From an uncultured Pseudomonadota bacterium (lineage in GTDB: Bacteria; Pseudomonadota; Alphaproteobacteria; RF32; CAG-239), in the NCBI GenBank assembly GCA_949295995.1, contig CASFNK010000010.1, positions 1 to 42,588 on the forward strand: 42,588 nt of DNA. Reading direction: 5' to 3'. Below the pieces are notes generated by a model that had not been told where the DNA came from, did not search any database, and saw only the letters and a program-made list of their open reading frames with translations. This document shows positions 1 to 8,178 of this stretch, one piece after another. The stretch's first letter is position 1; each line of letters opens with the position of its first letter. The translations under genes were made by a program, and so were the position numbers.

Positions 1-55
1 AGGCGACGCCCTCCATAAAAGGCTTTTCTTCGATATTTTGGGGCGAAGACGACAT
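1..55 (-). CDS. Partial CDS, 5' end only, unknown product
   Basis: The complement of 53-55 is an ATG, followed by 18 open codons that run off the left edge of the window (starting MSSSPQNIEEKPFMEGVA). The upstream sequence has only a weak GGAA ribosome-binding site. The stretch is somewhat richer in G and C than the flanking DNA, as the genes here are. It is too short to assign a family, and a chance open frame is possible. Confidence 0.4.
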   Translation of the reverse strand, partial: MSSSPQNIEEKPFMEGVA

Positions 56-102
56 GATATTTACAATTCCATGTCGTGTGTGCTATTGTATGTGTGTTCA
101 TA

Positions 103-170
103 AAAAAACTCCTTTGCTTTTGTTAGACTTGTGCCAAACCATCTAACTTACTTTAGCAAAGGAGTTTTTT
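103..170. terminator. Long interrupted hairpin, probable bidirectional terminator
   Basis: An A-rich arm ending in CTCCTTTGCT (from 103) pairs with AGCAAAGGAG plus a T run ending at 170. Inside it, GTTAGA pairs with TCTAAC. Runs of A and T flank both sides, so it could terminate transcription in either direction. No recognised gene immediately precedes it on either strand, apart from tRNA-Ser further right on the minus strand. Confidence 0.6.
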
Positions 171-196
171 ATCTGTAAAGCTATAAGCTCTCCGGA

Positions 197-220
197 ACTA
201 CCGGCCTAGCCGGTAGTTTT
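197..220 (+). terminator. Hairpin terminator-like element
   Basis: A perfect 9-bp stem ACTACCGGC / GCCGGTAGT with a 3-nt CTA loop is followed by TTTT on the plus strand. It has the form of a rho-independent terminator, but no plus-strand gene is visible upstream in the window. Confidence 0.5.
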
Positions 221-233
221 CTTGTTACAAAAA

Positions 234-256
234 GAGCCCGACTTTCATCGGGCTCA
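234..256 (-). terminator. Terminator of tRNA-Ser
   Basis: Read on the minus strand, GAGCCCGA pairs with TCGGGCTC around a short loop and runs into TTTTTGT. It begins about 10 bp after the CCA end of tRNA-Ser(TGA), which is where its rho-independent terminator is expected. Confidence 0.75.
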
Positions 257-264
257 ATATGAAT

Positions 265-354
265 TGGCGGAGAGGCAGAGATTCGAACTCTGGGAGGGGT
301 CGCCCCCTCGACGGTTTTCAAGACCGCTGCATTAAACCACTCTGCCACCTCTCC
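265..354 (-). tRNA. tRNA-Ser(TGA), CCA encoded
   Basis: A complete 90-nt class II tRNA is readable on the minus strand. The acceptor GGAGAGG (354-348) pairs with CCTCTCC, followed by discriminator G and an encoded CCA at 267-265. The anticodon loop CTTGAAA gives anticodon TGA. A long variable arm (GAGGGGGCGACCCCTC region) and a T arm with GTTCGAATC are present. The 5' half is duplicated upstream at 474-509. Confidence 0.96.
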
Positions 355-675
355 ATAAAACTATGTATTCAAGACCTTTTACAAAACCGTCTCATAAAAC
401 TTCGTTTTATCGACGATTTGCGGCTCATCGCGGGTGGCACCGCTCTTCGCCAATCTTCGCTTTGCTGCGATTCCAAGACCGCTGCATTAAACCACTCTGC
501 CACCTCTCCCGAGGTATTTGCGATTTACGTAAGACTTTTACCCAAATTCCCCCAAAACGTCAAGCACTTTTTTTTAGTTTTGTAATTAATTTTTATAAAT
601 ATCCAAAACTATTCTTGACAAAACAAAAAATTTGTCCAAGAATCAAAACAAATTATATAATTAAAACTTACAATT
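355..675. other. Gene-free stretch holding the tRNA-Ser remnant
   Basis: These 321 bases hold no convincing gene. 355-473 separates the intact tRNA-Ser from the duplicated half, and contains a small hairpin (ATAAAAC-TTC-GTTTTAT near 390) and an extra short TCAAGACC match at 369-376. 510-675 is strongly AT-rich and probably contains the promoters for tRNA-Ser (minus) and the 676 gene (plus), but I could not fix a single site. Open frames here overlap tRNA sequence and are not credible genes. Confidence 0.6.
474..509 (-). repeat. Exact 36-bp copy of the tRNA-Ser 5' half
   Basis: 474-509 is identical to 319-354, that is, to the first 36 nt of tRNA-Ser(TGA) from the 5' end into the anticodon loop. 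Homology stops at the anticodon, and the sequence beyond it does not fold into the missing 3' half. The copy lies upstream of the functional gene in the same orientation, so the two form a direct repeat with a 155-bp period. It could be a decayed tRNA copy, a recombination scar or an attachment-site relic. Confidence 0.9.
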
Positions 676-993
676 ATGGAACGAAAAATTTTAATTGACT
701 TAGTCAAACGTCAAACAGAAGCTTTTTACCCAGAAGCGCATAAAAGCAATTATAATCGTACATTATATCGATTATGGCTCTTAGCAAACACGACATTGAG
801 TCAAACTTCTTTTTTAACAGCCGAACAAAATTTACCGGCTTTAAAAATTATTTTACAAGAAATCACATTAATAAAAAATTCTCGAAGCATGGGACATTTT
901 CCCAAACAACTTCAAGAAGATGTGATTACACTGAAATGCTTTGTGGAAGATTTCATTACCTTTCATTCATCCCCCAAAAACGGATTAGTCTAA
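676..993 (+). CDS. Small hypothetical protein, 105 aa
   Basis: The open frame from ATG 676 encodes a 105-residue, mostly helical-looking, Leu/Thr/Lys-rich protein with no signal peptide, membrane segment or motif that I recognise. No strong ribosome-binding site precedes the ATG. Its stop codon lies inside the hairpin of the shared terminator at 976-1006, and it converges tail to tail with the DNA glycosylase gene, overlapping it by 4 bp. The only downstream in-frame ATG is well inside the protein, so 676 is the best start. It stands alone as a single-gene unit. Confidence 0.6.
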   Translation: MERKILIDLVKRQTEAFYPEAHKSNYNRTLYRLWLLANTTLSQTSFLTAEQNLPALKIILQEITLIKNSRSMGHFPKQLQEDVITLKCFVEDFITFHSSPKNGLV

Positions 994-1007
994 CTAATCC
1001 GTTTTTT
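976..1007. terminator. Bidirectional terminator between convergent genes
   Basis: AAAAACGGATTAG and CTAATCCGTTTTT form a perfect stem around TCTAA, flanked by A and T runs. It serves the plus-strand small gene and the minus-strand lspA-to-glycosylase operon, and contains both stop codons. Confidence 0.85.
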
Positions 1008-1604
1008 TAGATTACTCACAAATTTATTTTCTTTTATCACATATCGCCAAAGTTTATCTTTATATTCCTCAGCATAGTCGATTCCAATTCTGGGAGTTGT
1101 TTGCCAAACAACATCTTCATTTCGAGGCGAAATCCAAATTTCACCTCCCCGCAAATCAATACCGTTATGCTCGCGAGTAATTCCTAATGCCTGGCATAAT
1201 TTTCCGGGACCGGTCGTTAAATTCTCTAGTTTTTCGCATTTACGGCGTTGTTTCATCACTTCCACACCGCTCACGGGTTCCAAACTCCGGATAAGAATAG
1301 CGTTTGCTTGCTCCTTTTCACTCACCACCACATTAAACTGATTATGCATTCCGTACACAAAAAACACATAAGCCACTCCGCCTTCGTCAAACATCACGGC
1401 GTTTCTTTTGGTTTTTTTATTCAAATAAGCATGACAGGCTTTATCTTCCGCCCCGATATAAACTTCTAATTCGGTAATTTTTCCAGCCACAAACTGCCCA
1501 CCCACATTGGAGCACAAATATGCTCCGAGTAAAACTTTTTCGGCCACTTCAAACGGAGGTCTTAAAAAATCTTCCTTTTTAAGTCTGATACTAAAATCAA
1601 CCAT
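990..1604 (-). CDS. DNA-3-methyladenine glycosylase (AAG/MPG family)
   Basis: This 204-aa protein belongs to the alkyladenine DNA glycosylase family, which excises alkylated purines in base-excision repair. The family signatures are visible: Glu46/Glu48 in TELEVYIG (catalytic Glu region), ACHAY near 57-60, the block RNAVMFDEGGVAYVFFVYGM at 67-86, and LTTGPGKLCQALGI at 129-142. Length is normal for bacterial members. Its ATG overlaps the mutL stop (TAATG), so it is the last, translationally coupled gene of the operon that starts at lspA. Pairing it with mutL puts two DNA-repair genes together. Confidence 0.93.
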   Translation of the reverse strand: MVDFSIRLKKEDFLRPPFEVAEKVLLGAYLCSNVGGQFVAGKITELEVYIGAEDKACHAYLNKKTKRNAVMFDEGGVAYVFFVYGMHNQFNVVVSEKEQANAILIRSLEPVSGVEVMKQRRKCEKLENLTTGPGKLCQALGITREHNGIDLRGGEIWISPRNEDVVWQTTPRIGIDYAEEYKDKLWRYVIKENKFVSNLKKRIS

Positions 1605-3448
1605 TATCTGTCAAACAATTTTTCAATATCTTTGATTTTGAGTTCAACGTAAGTCGGGCGTCCGTGGTTACACTGCCCGGAGTGCTCTGTTTTTTCCATA
1701 TCTCTGAGCAAACGATTCATCTCTTCAATATTCATCGGCCGCCCTGCCCGTACCGAACCATGGCAAGCAATCGTCGCACAAACCAAGTGCAGCTTTTGCG
1801 TCAAAGAAAAACTTTTACCCCATTCGGCCATCTCTTGCGCCAAATCTTGGATTAACTTTTTCACATCAGCTTTGGCTATCAGAGCCGGAATTTCACGCAC
1901 AATCACTGCCGTAGAACCAAATTCTTCAATCACTAATCCAAGTTTTTCCAAATCTTGAGCATTCTCCAAAATTCTTGTTTTTTCGCTTATTGATAAATCA
2001 ACAACTTCGGGAATAAGCAACATCTGACGCGCAACTTTTTCTTCACTTGCCAGAGCTTGCTTCATCTTTTCCATCACAATTCGCTCATGAGCGGCATGCT
2101 GATCCACCAAAATAATACTATCTTCAGTCTGAGAGATAATGAAAGTATTATGGAATTGCGCTTTCGCCAAGCCCAAAGGTCCGGGAGCCTCACTCATTGA
2201 AACCGGAATTTCTTCATGTGGCTGATCGACTTTAACGGAATATAAGCGTTCCAATTCAGGCAAAGCCGCTTGCCGGCTTCGTCCTCCTGAATAAGGATTT
2301 CCTTGCCAGAAAGGCCGGCTCATCGGTTCATGCTCACGAGCCATTTCCATGCTTTGTTCTGGCTCAAAATGAGCTTGCGGCTGAGAACCAAAATCAGGAA
2401 TATGATCGGCAATTAAATTTTCCAAATTAACCGTATTGGCGGTTTGTTTGTCACCTTGAGCCAAAGCATTGCGAATAGAACTCACTAAGAGCCCTCTGAC
2501 CAATGCATTATCATAAAAGCGCACTTCCGCTTTTGCCGGATGCACATTCACATCCACATACATCGGGTCAACATCAAAAAACAAAGCACACATTGGGTAG
2601 CGGTTTGAAGCCAAAACATCTTGATAAGCGCCTTTAATGGCTCCCAATAACAATTTATCTCGAACCGGACGATTATTCACAAACAAATATTGCGACAAAG
2701 AATTTGCTTTATTAAGCGTCGGCAAGCTGACATATCCGCTGATTTTTACATTTTCTCTCTCAGCATTAATCAACAAAGAATTATCACCGAATTGCCTTCC
2801 CATCACATCTGACAAGCGAAGCAATCTGGCATCAAACAATTCCCCCTGACATGCATTCAAATTAACTTTTTTCTTGTTATCTTCCGTCAAATAGAACGAA
2901 ATATGCGGATTAGCCAAAGCAATTCTGTTAAGAATATCAACACATTGTGCTGTTTCTGAAGACGAAGACTTTAAGAATTTCAATCGAGCCGGCGTGGCAT
3001 AAAACAAATCCCTAACCTCAATTCGCGTACCTTTGGTCAAAGCCGCCGGCATCACTTCCGACTTCACGCCTCCGTTCACCTCAATCTTCCAAGCACTATC
3101 TTCATCTTTTGTGCGCGAAGTAATGCTTAATCTGGCCACAGAAGAAATTGAAGGTAAAGCTTCACCTCGAAAGCCTAAGAAGTTGATATTAAACAAATTA
3201 TCATCAGGAAGCTTAGAGGTTGCGTGGCGTTCGACCGCCACACTGAGCTCATCTTTGCTCATACCTTTTCCGTTATCGGTAATCACAATCAAACTTTTAC
3301 CGCCGTCAACCAAATTAACCTCAATTGAAGTTGCTCCGGCATCAATCGAGTTTTCAACCAACTCTTTGACAACCGACGCCGGACGTTCAACTACTTCACC
3401 TGCGGCAATTTGGTTAACCAGATTAGACGGTAAAATTCGAATAGGCAT
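1604..3448 (-). CDS. mutL: DNA mismatch repair protein MutL
   Basis: This 614-aa protein couples mismatch recognition by MutS to strand incision. The N-terminal GHKL ATPase shows QIAAGEV (13-19), DNGKGM (58-63) and GFRGEAL (92-98). A Gln/Glu/Pro-rich linker covers about 335-425. The C-terminal dimerisation domain carries DQHAAHERIVME at 449-460, which fits the endonuclease motif DQHA-x2-E-x4-E, plus ACHGSVRAG and CNHGRP near the end. It is therefore the nicking type, not the E. coli type; known endonuclease MutLs occur in organisms without MutH. It starts 12 bp after pgi and overlaps the glycosylase gene by one base. Confidence 0.97.
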   Translation of the reverse strand: MPIRILPSNLVNQIAAGEVVERPASVVKELVENSIDAGATSIEVNLVDGGKSLIVITDNGKGMSKDELSVAVERHATSKLPDDNLFNINFLGFRGEALPSISSVARLSITSRTKDEDSAWKIEVNGGVKSEVMPAALTKGTRIEVRDLFYATPARLKFLKSSSSETAQCVDILNRIALANPHISFYLTEDNKKKVNLNACQGELFDARLLRLSDVMGRQFGDNSLLINAERENVKISGYVSLPTLNKANSLSQYLFVNNRPVRDKLLLGAIKGAYQDVLASNRYPMCALFFDVDPMYVDVNVHPAKAEVRFYDNALVRGLLVSSIRNALAQGDKQTANTVNLENLIADHIPDFGSQPQAHFEPEQSMEMAREHEPMSRPFWQGNPYSGGRSRQAALPELERLYSVKVDQPHEEIPVSMSEAPGPLGLAKAQFHNTFIISQTEDSIILVDQHAAHERIVMEKMKQALASEEKVARQMLLIPEVVDLSISEKTRILENAQDLEKLGLVIEEFGSTAVIVREIPALIAKADVKKLIQDLAQEMAEWGKSFSLTQKLHLVCATIACHGSVRAGRPMNIEEMNRLLRDMEKTEHSGQCNHGRPTYVELKIKDIEKLFDR

Positions 3449-3460
3449 TCATCAAAACCC

Positions 3461-5104
3461 TTATTTTCTCATTTTCTTGATGGAAGCAATGAGATTTGCA
3501 GTTGAGCTATCATGCGATACACCTTCGGCATTTCCTTGCAGCTCAGGCAAAATATTCAAAGCCATCTGTTTTCCAAGTTCAACACCCATTTGGTCATAAG
3601 AGTTAATATTCCAAATCACACCTTGAACAAAAACCTTATGCTCATACATAGCCACCAACATACCCAAAGTGTAAGGGTCAACCTTCTTCACCAAAATTGT
3701 GTTAGACGGACGGTTACCGCTAAAGCTCTTGAAATATTTCAGCTCTTTAACTTCTTCCTTAGATTTTCCGGCTTTTGTCAGTTCTTGTGCGGCTTCTTTA
3801 ACGGTTTTACCTTTCATCAAAGCCTCACCTTGTGCCAATACATTGGCCACCAAAATCTCATGATGGTCACCGATTTCGTTATGTGAGATTGCCGGAATAA
3901 TAAAGTCAACCGGCACAATATCCGTTCCTTGGTGAATAAGTTGGAAGAAAGAGTGCTGAACATTTGTTCCCGCACCGCCAAACAAAACCGGACCGGTAGA
4001 ATAATTAACCACTTCTCCGTCTTTGGTCACAAACTTACCGTTGCTCTCCATATCAAGTTGTTGCAGATATGCCGGCAAATATTGCAAATATTGGTCATAA
4101 GGAATAACACCATATCTTTTAATACCAAAGAAATTGTTATACCAAATTCCAATCAATGCCAAAATCACCGGAATATTGTGTTCCAAATCGGTTTCTGCAA
4201 AATGCTTATCCATCGCATAAGCACCATCAAGCATTTTTTCAAAATTATCCATGCCTACCATCAAAGCCAAAGATAAACCGATAGCCGACCACATAGAATA
4301 ACGTCCGCCGACAAAATCCCAAAATTCAAACATATTCTCAGGATTAATGCCGAATTTGCTGACTTCTTTCGTGTTGGTCGAAACCGCAACAAAGTGCTTT
4401 GCCACAGCATGTTCACCCAAGGCATCGACCAACCATTTGCGGCAAGTTCTGGCATTAGTCATGGTTTCAATCGTGGTAAATGTCTTTGAAGAGACAATAA
4501 ACAAAGTTGTTTCCGGATCCAGATTGTTCAAAACTTCAGCGCAAGCCGTACCATCAATATTGGAAATGAAGTAACACTTCATATCTTTTGCCCAATATTT
4601 TTTCAAAGCTTCACAAGCCATTACCGGTCCCAAATCAGACCCACCGATACCGATATTAACAATATTTGTAAGTTTTTTACCGGTATGTCCCTTAAATTTT
4701 CCCAAACGAACCGCTTCGCTAAAATCTCTCATCTTAGCAAAAACTTCGTTAATTTGCGGCATTACATCCTTGCCATCAACCATTATCGGAGTATTGGCAC
4801 GATTTCTGAGAGCAACATGCAAAACGGCGCGTTTTTCGGTGGTATTGATTTTATCCCCCCGAAACATAGCTTTAATCATTTCTTCAAGCTGACAATCTCT
4901 GGCCAAGCGGAACAAATGTTTCATTGTCCGTTCGTTAATACGGTTTTTAGAATAATCCAACATCAAATTTTCAAGCTGAATAGTAAATTTTTTTGCACGA
5001 TCTTCATCATACTCAAACATTTCGCGCATTTTTACGTCTTTGATATGCTTATAATGCTCGCCTAATTTTTTCCAAGCCTTTGTTTTGCTGACCAGTTTTG
5101 TCAT
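3461..5104 (-). CDS. pgi: Glucose-6-phosphate isomerase
   Basis: This 547-aa protein interconverts glucose 6-phosphate and fructose 6-phosphate in the cytoplasm. It is full length for the bacterial family. Visible signatures are GIGGSDLGP (152-160), SSKTFTTIETM, FVGGRYSMWSAIG, the catalytic-region FGGAGTNVQHSFFQLIHQGT and the C-terminal VFVQGVIWNINSYDQMGVEL. A ribosome-binding site (AAGGAGTGAT) precedes ATG 5104. It sits between the M16 gene (25-bp gap) and mutL (12-bp gap), so a shared transcript with envelope and repair genes is likely despite their unrelated roles. Confidence 0.98.
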   Translation of the reverse strand: MTKLVSKTKAWKKLGEHYKHIKDVKMREMFEYDEDRAKKFTIQLENLMLDYSKNRINERTMKHLFRLARDCQLEEMIKAMFRGDKINTTEKRAVLHVALRNRANTPIMVDGKDVMPQINEVFAKMRDFSEAVRLGKFKGHTGKKLTNIVNIGIGGSDLGPVMACEALKKYWAKDMKCYFISNIDGTACAEVLNNLDPETTLFIVSSKTFTTIETMTNARTCRKWLVDALGEHAVAKHFVAVSTNTKEVSKFGINPENMFEFWDFVGGRYSMWSAIGLSLALMVGMDNFEKMLDGAYAMDKHFAETDLEHNIPVILALIGIWYNNFFGIKRYGVIPYDQYLQYLPAYLQQLDMESNGKFVTKDGEVVNYSTGPVLFGGAGTNVQHSFFQLIHQGTDIVPVDFIIPAISHNEIGDHHEILVANVLAQGEALMKGKTVKEAAQELTKAGKSKEEVKELKYFKSFSGNRPSNTILVKKVDPYTLGMLVAMYEHKVFVQGVIWNINSYDQMGVELGKQMALNILPELQGNAEGVSHDSSTANLIASIKKMRK

Positions 5105-5129
5105 TTTATATCACTCCTTGAACCTTTTT

Positions 5130-6539
5130 TTATTTTTCATTATTTCCGATTGCGATAAATCTGGGATTTTTTGCAAAATACTTTTTCGCAGCCATATTAA
5201 CGTCCTGAAGTTTAATATTACGTATATAATCATTACGTTTTTGCAAAAAATCGATACCTAAATTTTCTTTTTGCATTGCCGATAAAATCTCCGCAATATT
5301 ACTAATGGAGGCAAAGCGTAAATTATACGAAGCAAGCAAATAATTAATCTCAGCTTCAAACTCTTGTTTTTTCACGCCTTTATCAGCAATTTTTTTCCAT
5401 TTTTTATTCACGATTTCCTTCACTTTGGCAAAATTTTCAGGCGTTGCCGAAAAAGAACCACCGATTAAAGGAGCTTTTTCAGCCAAACTCATATAAGTAT
5501 AAACCCCATAAGTCAAAGCCTCTTTTTCTCGAGCCGCCAAAGATAAACGCGAAGTCAAACCCGAACCACCCAATATATCATTTGCCACATATAAAGGATA
5601 AAAATCTTCACTTTGGCGTGTAACCCCCGGCACCACAAAGAATGCAATACTTTGCGGTAAATCTTTGGCAATATTAATATCTTGTCCTGCAAAATCGACA
5701 TCGGCATTACGAATAAAAGCCATTTTTCCGTTTTCAGGCAAATCTCCAAAAACATTATCCAGCATTTTACCAACCTCAGAGGCTGAAATATCCCCTGCCA
5801 CACTCACAATCAAATTACTGCGCGTAAAATGGTCTTTGACATACGAAACCAAATCAGCCCTTGAAATTTTAGTAATATCTTTAGCCTCACCCAAAGGATT
5901 TTTAGCATACGGATGCCTACCAAAAAGTTCTTTATTGGCAACCAAAGACAGCACACTTTGCGGCTGTTCTTTTTGTATTTTAAGCCCCATGAGTAATTCT
6001 TGACGCACTTGATTGATATCTTCTTCGTCAAAACGCGGTGTAAGCAACACATCCTTCAGCAAACCGAATGCGCGTCCGCTTTGAGCTTTTGTGGTCAACA
6101 AAGCCCCGCTCATATCATCTCTTCCGGCAGCAAAATTGATATTTATGGCATATTTTTCCAATTCTTCCCGATAAGCCACACGATTAAGCTTTTCGGTTCC
6201 GTCATCTAGGAGCGAAGCCGCCATTTGTGCCAAACCGTCTTTTTTCTCTTCATTTCCGGCATATCCGGCATTTTTAAACAAGAAATTAACCGCAATAATC
6301 GGATTAGTATCATCTTCAAACAAATAAGCCTTAATTTTATACTTTGGAGAAACAACTTCTTGAACTTGCGTATCAAAAGTCTTTTCTTTCAAAACCGAAT
6401 TTGCCACCAACCTATCGGGATTAAAACAAAAATAAGCCTTATAACCAAAATAAGCACCGGCAACCAACAATGCCCCAAAAACAAAATATTTGAGCTTTCC
6501 TTGTTTTGAGCGATTTTGATAATAACGTCTTTTAGGCAT
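5130..6539 (-). CDS. M16-family protein lacking the zinc motif, membrane-anchored
   Basis: This 469-aa protein has the two-domain M16 (pitrilysin-like) fold: an N-terminal M16 domain (about 55-200) and the M16C domain (about 215-400, with SGLTSRLSLAAREKEALTYG). It lacks the HXXEH zinc site: the equivalent position reads KDGLAQMAASLLDDGT. Residues 18-36 form a single N-terminal membrane segment after a basic stretch, so it is probably anchored on the periplasmic face. Its ATG overlaps the stop of the active M16 gene (TAATG). Such active/inactive pairs act as heterodimers in mitochondrial processing peptidase and related systems. A joint protease is inferred. Confidence 0.93.
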   Translation of the reverse strand: MPKRRYYQNRSKQGKLKYFVFGALLVAGAYFGYKAYFCFNPDRLVANSVLKEKTFDTQVQEVVSPKYKIKAYLFEDDTNPIIAVNFLFKNAGYAGNEEKKDGLAQMAASLLDDGTEKLNRVAYREELEKYAININFAAGRDDMSGALLTTKAQSGRAFGLLKDVLLTPRFDEEDINQVRQELLMGLKIQKEQPQSVLSLVANKELFGRHPYAKNPLGEAKDITKISRADLVSYVKDHFTRSNLIVSVAGDISASEVGKMLDNVFGDLPENGKMAFIRNADVDFAGQDINIAKDLPQSIAFFVVPGVTRQSEDFYPLYVANDILGGSGLTSRLSLAAREKEALTYGVYTYMSLAEKAPLIGGSFSATPENFAKVKEIVNKKWKKIADKGVKKQEFEAEINYLLASYNLRFASISNIAEILSAMQKENLGIDFLQKRNDYIRNIKLQDVNMAAKKYFAKNPRFIAIGNNEK

Positions 6540-7876
6540 TATTCACTCTCCTTTTGCGGCAACAACCATCCTGTCACGGAAGTTTCCTGCAAAATCTCTT
6601 TAGCAACAGATAAAACTTGTCCGGCACTTACATCTTCAATTTTTTCATCTAAGCCATCAATTTCTTTGGCATCAAACCCCACAGCAGCCATCATTCCAAC
6701 CAAATAAGCCGCCTCACTCGGATTATCTTTCAAATAGACAAGTCCTGCCAACATTTTTTGTTTTACCAAATCAATTTTACGAGGTGAAATTTGCTTTAAG
6801 GCTTGTTGTAATGATACCTGTAAGGCTTTTTCAAATTCAGCTTGAGTTATTCCTTCCACCGGAACCGCACTAATCACAAATGTCCCATAGCTCCGATTAG
6901 CATAATCATAAGACACACTCACGTCCAAAGCAATTTTTTGCTTCAAAACAAGGTCTTGATAAAGAGCCGATGTTTCGCCCTCGCCTAAATATTTAGCCAA
7001 TACAGCTAGAGCATAAATTTTGTTAGTCTCCACATTAACCGAAGGAGCCAAAAATACTTTCATCAAGCGTTTGGTTTGAGCCTCCGGCAGCTTCATCTGC
7101 AAATTAGCTTCAAATTTGCGTTTCAACTCCGGAAAATCTGCTTTTTCACCAATTTCTCTGGCTTTGACTTTACCATAATACTTTTTAGCCAATTTTTGCG
7201 CTGTTCTGACATCAATATCACCCGCCAAAACCAAAATTGCATTATTCGGCGCATAAAATTGCTCATAAAAAGCCTCAACGTCATCTTGAGTGATTGATTT
7301 AATTTCATCGGGATAACCACTGACCGGCAAACCATAAGGATGCTCTTGCCACAAAATTTTTCGGACACTCTCACTAAAATAAGAAAGAGGATTGTTATCA
7401 ACCACTTGCTTACGCTCTTGGAAAACAATATTTTGTTCTTTTTCAAATACTTGAGAAGTTATCTTCAAGTTCTGCATACGGTCAGCTTCCAAATACAACG
7501 CCAACTCCAAACGGCTGATATCCAAGAACTGATGATAGGCGGTATAATCCAAACTGGTAAAAGCGTTGCTTTCACCGCCGTTTTGGTTAATAACGTCGTT
7601 AAACACGCCGTCTTTAACCTTTTTTGTACCGCGAAACATCAAATGCTCAAGCAAATGCGCCGTACCGCTTTTGCCTTTGGGCTCATCGACACTGCCGCTC
7701 TTATACCACACCATATGCTTGATAATCGGTGCTTTATGGTTAGGAATAACCAACACTTGCAAACCGTTATCGAGCCTAAACTCAGATATATCAAACATTT
7801 TGGCTTGAACGTTTGACACACAAAAACCAAGACTAAGACCAAGAATCAGATAAATTTTAGCAAAACGAAATTTCAA
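6539..7876 (-). CDS. M16-family zinc protease, secreted
   Basis: This 445-aa protein starts with a signal peptide (1-25, ending SNVQA) and is likely periplasmic. The zinc motif HLLEH is at 74-78, and Glu154 in VFQER, 76 residues further on, is the expected third ligand. An M16C domain follows (about 190-370). It is the catalytic partner of the zinc-less M16 protein encoded directly downstream and overlapping by one base. The order lspA, DUF3035 lipoprotein, M16, M16 recurs in alphaproteobacteria. The substrate is not known from sequence. Confidence 0.94.
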   Translation of the reverse strand: MKFRFAKIYLILGLSLGFCVSNVQAKMFDISEFRLDNGLQVLVIPNHKAPIIKHMVWYKSGSVDEPKGKSGTAHLLEHLMFRGTKKVKDGVFNDVINQNGGESNAFTSLDYTAYHQFLDISRLELALYLEADRMQNLKITSQVFEKEQNIVFQERKQVVDNNPLSYFSESVRKILWQEHPYGLPVSGYPDEIKSITQDDVEAFYEQFYAPNNAILVLAGDIDVRTAQKLAKKYYGKVKAREIGEKADFPELKRKFEANLQMKLPEAQTKRLMKVFLAPSVNVETNKIYALAVLAKYLGEGETSALYQDLVLKQKIALDVSVSYDYANRSYGTFVISAVPVEGITQAEFEKALQVSLQQALKQISPRKIDLVKQKMLAGLVYLKDNPSEAAYLVGMMAAVGFDAKEIDGLDEKIEDVSAGQVLSVAKEILQETSVTGWLLPQKESE

Positions 7877-7900
7877 GAAACATTCTTTCTTCGGTAAGAA

Positions 7901-8158
7901 TTAACGCAATTTAGACAATAAGGCTTGTTCACCTTCACTAAATTCAGCCGGCTGTGGCGCAATTGCCGGACTATTAGCATTTACGGAATTCACCGGACGC
8001 AAATCAAAATCAGGAGGTAAAGTCAACGGAGCACGGGTCGTAACCATAAATTCGTTAGGGGCTGAATTTTCAATACCTAAAGATTGTTTCACATTCGAGC
8101 AAGCACTCAAAACATTTACCCCGCTCAACAAAGCAACCAAAAACAAAATCTTCTTCAT
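7901..8158 (-). CDS. DUF3035 lipoprotein (sometimes named BamF)
   Basis: A short lipoprotein of 85 aa when started at ATG 8158. A GTG at 8173 would add five residues, but AAAGG lies 7 nt before the ATG, inside that extension, so 8158 is preferred. The signal peptide ends in the lipobox LSAC, followed by SNVKQSLGI and the conserved segment TRAPLTLPPDFDLRP of DUF3035. Some alphaproteobacterial members are annotated as a beta-barrel assembly subunit; I rate that name as uncertain. Its position directly after lspA fits, because LspA would process it. Confidence 0.88.
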   Translation of the reverse strand: MKKILFLVALLSGVNVLSACSNVKQSLGIENSAPNEFMVTTRAPLTLPPDFDLRPVNSVNANSPAIAPQPAEFSEGEQALLSKLR

Positions 8159-8178
8159 TTTCAATCCTTTCACCTAAA

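Noticed and set aside
474..509. A second tRNA-Ser gene
   Set aside because: Only the 5' half is present; the sequence beyond the anticodon cannot form the 3' half.
259..698. Two plus-strand open frames of about 110 codons across the tRNA-Ser region
   Set aside because: They are antisense to tRNA-Ser or its copy and share translated tRNA sequence; codon content is not protein-like.
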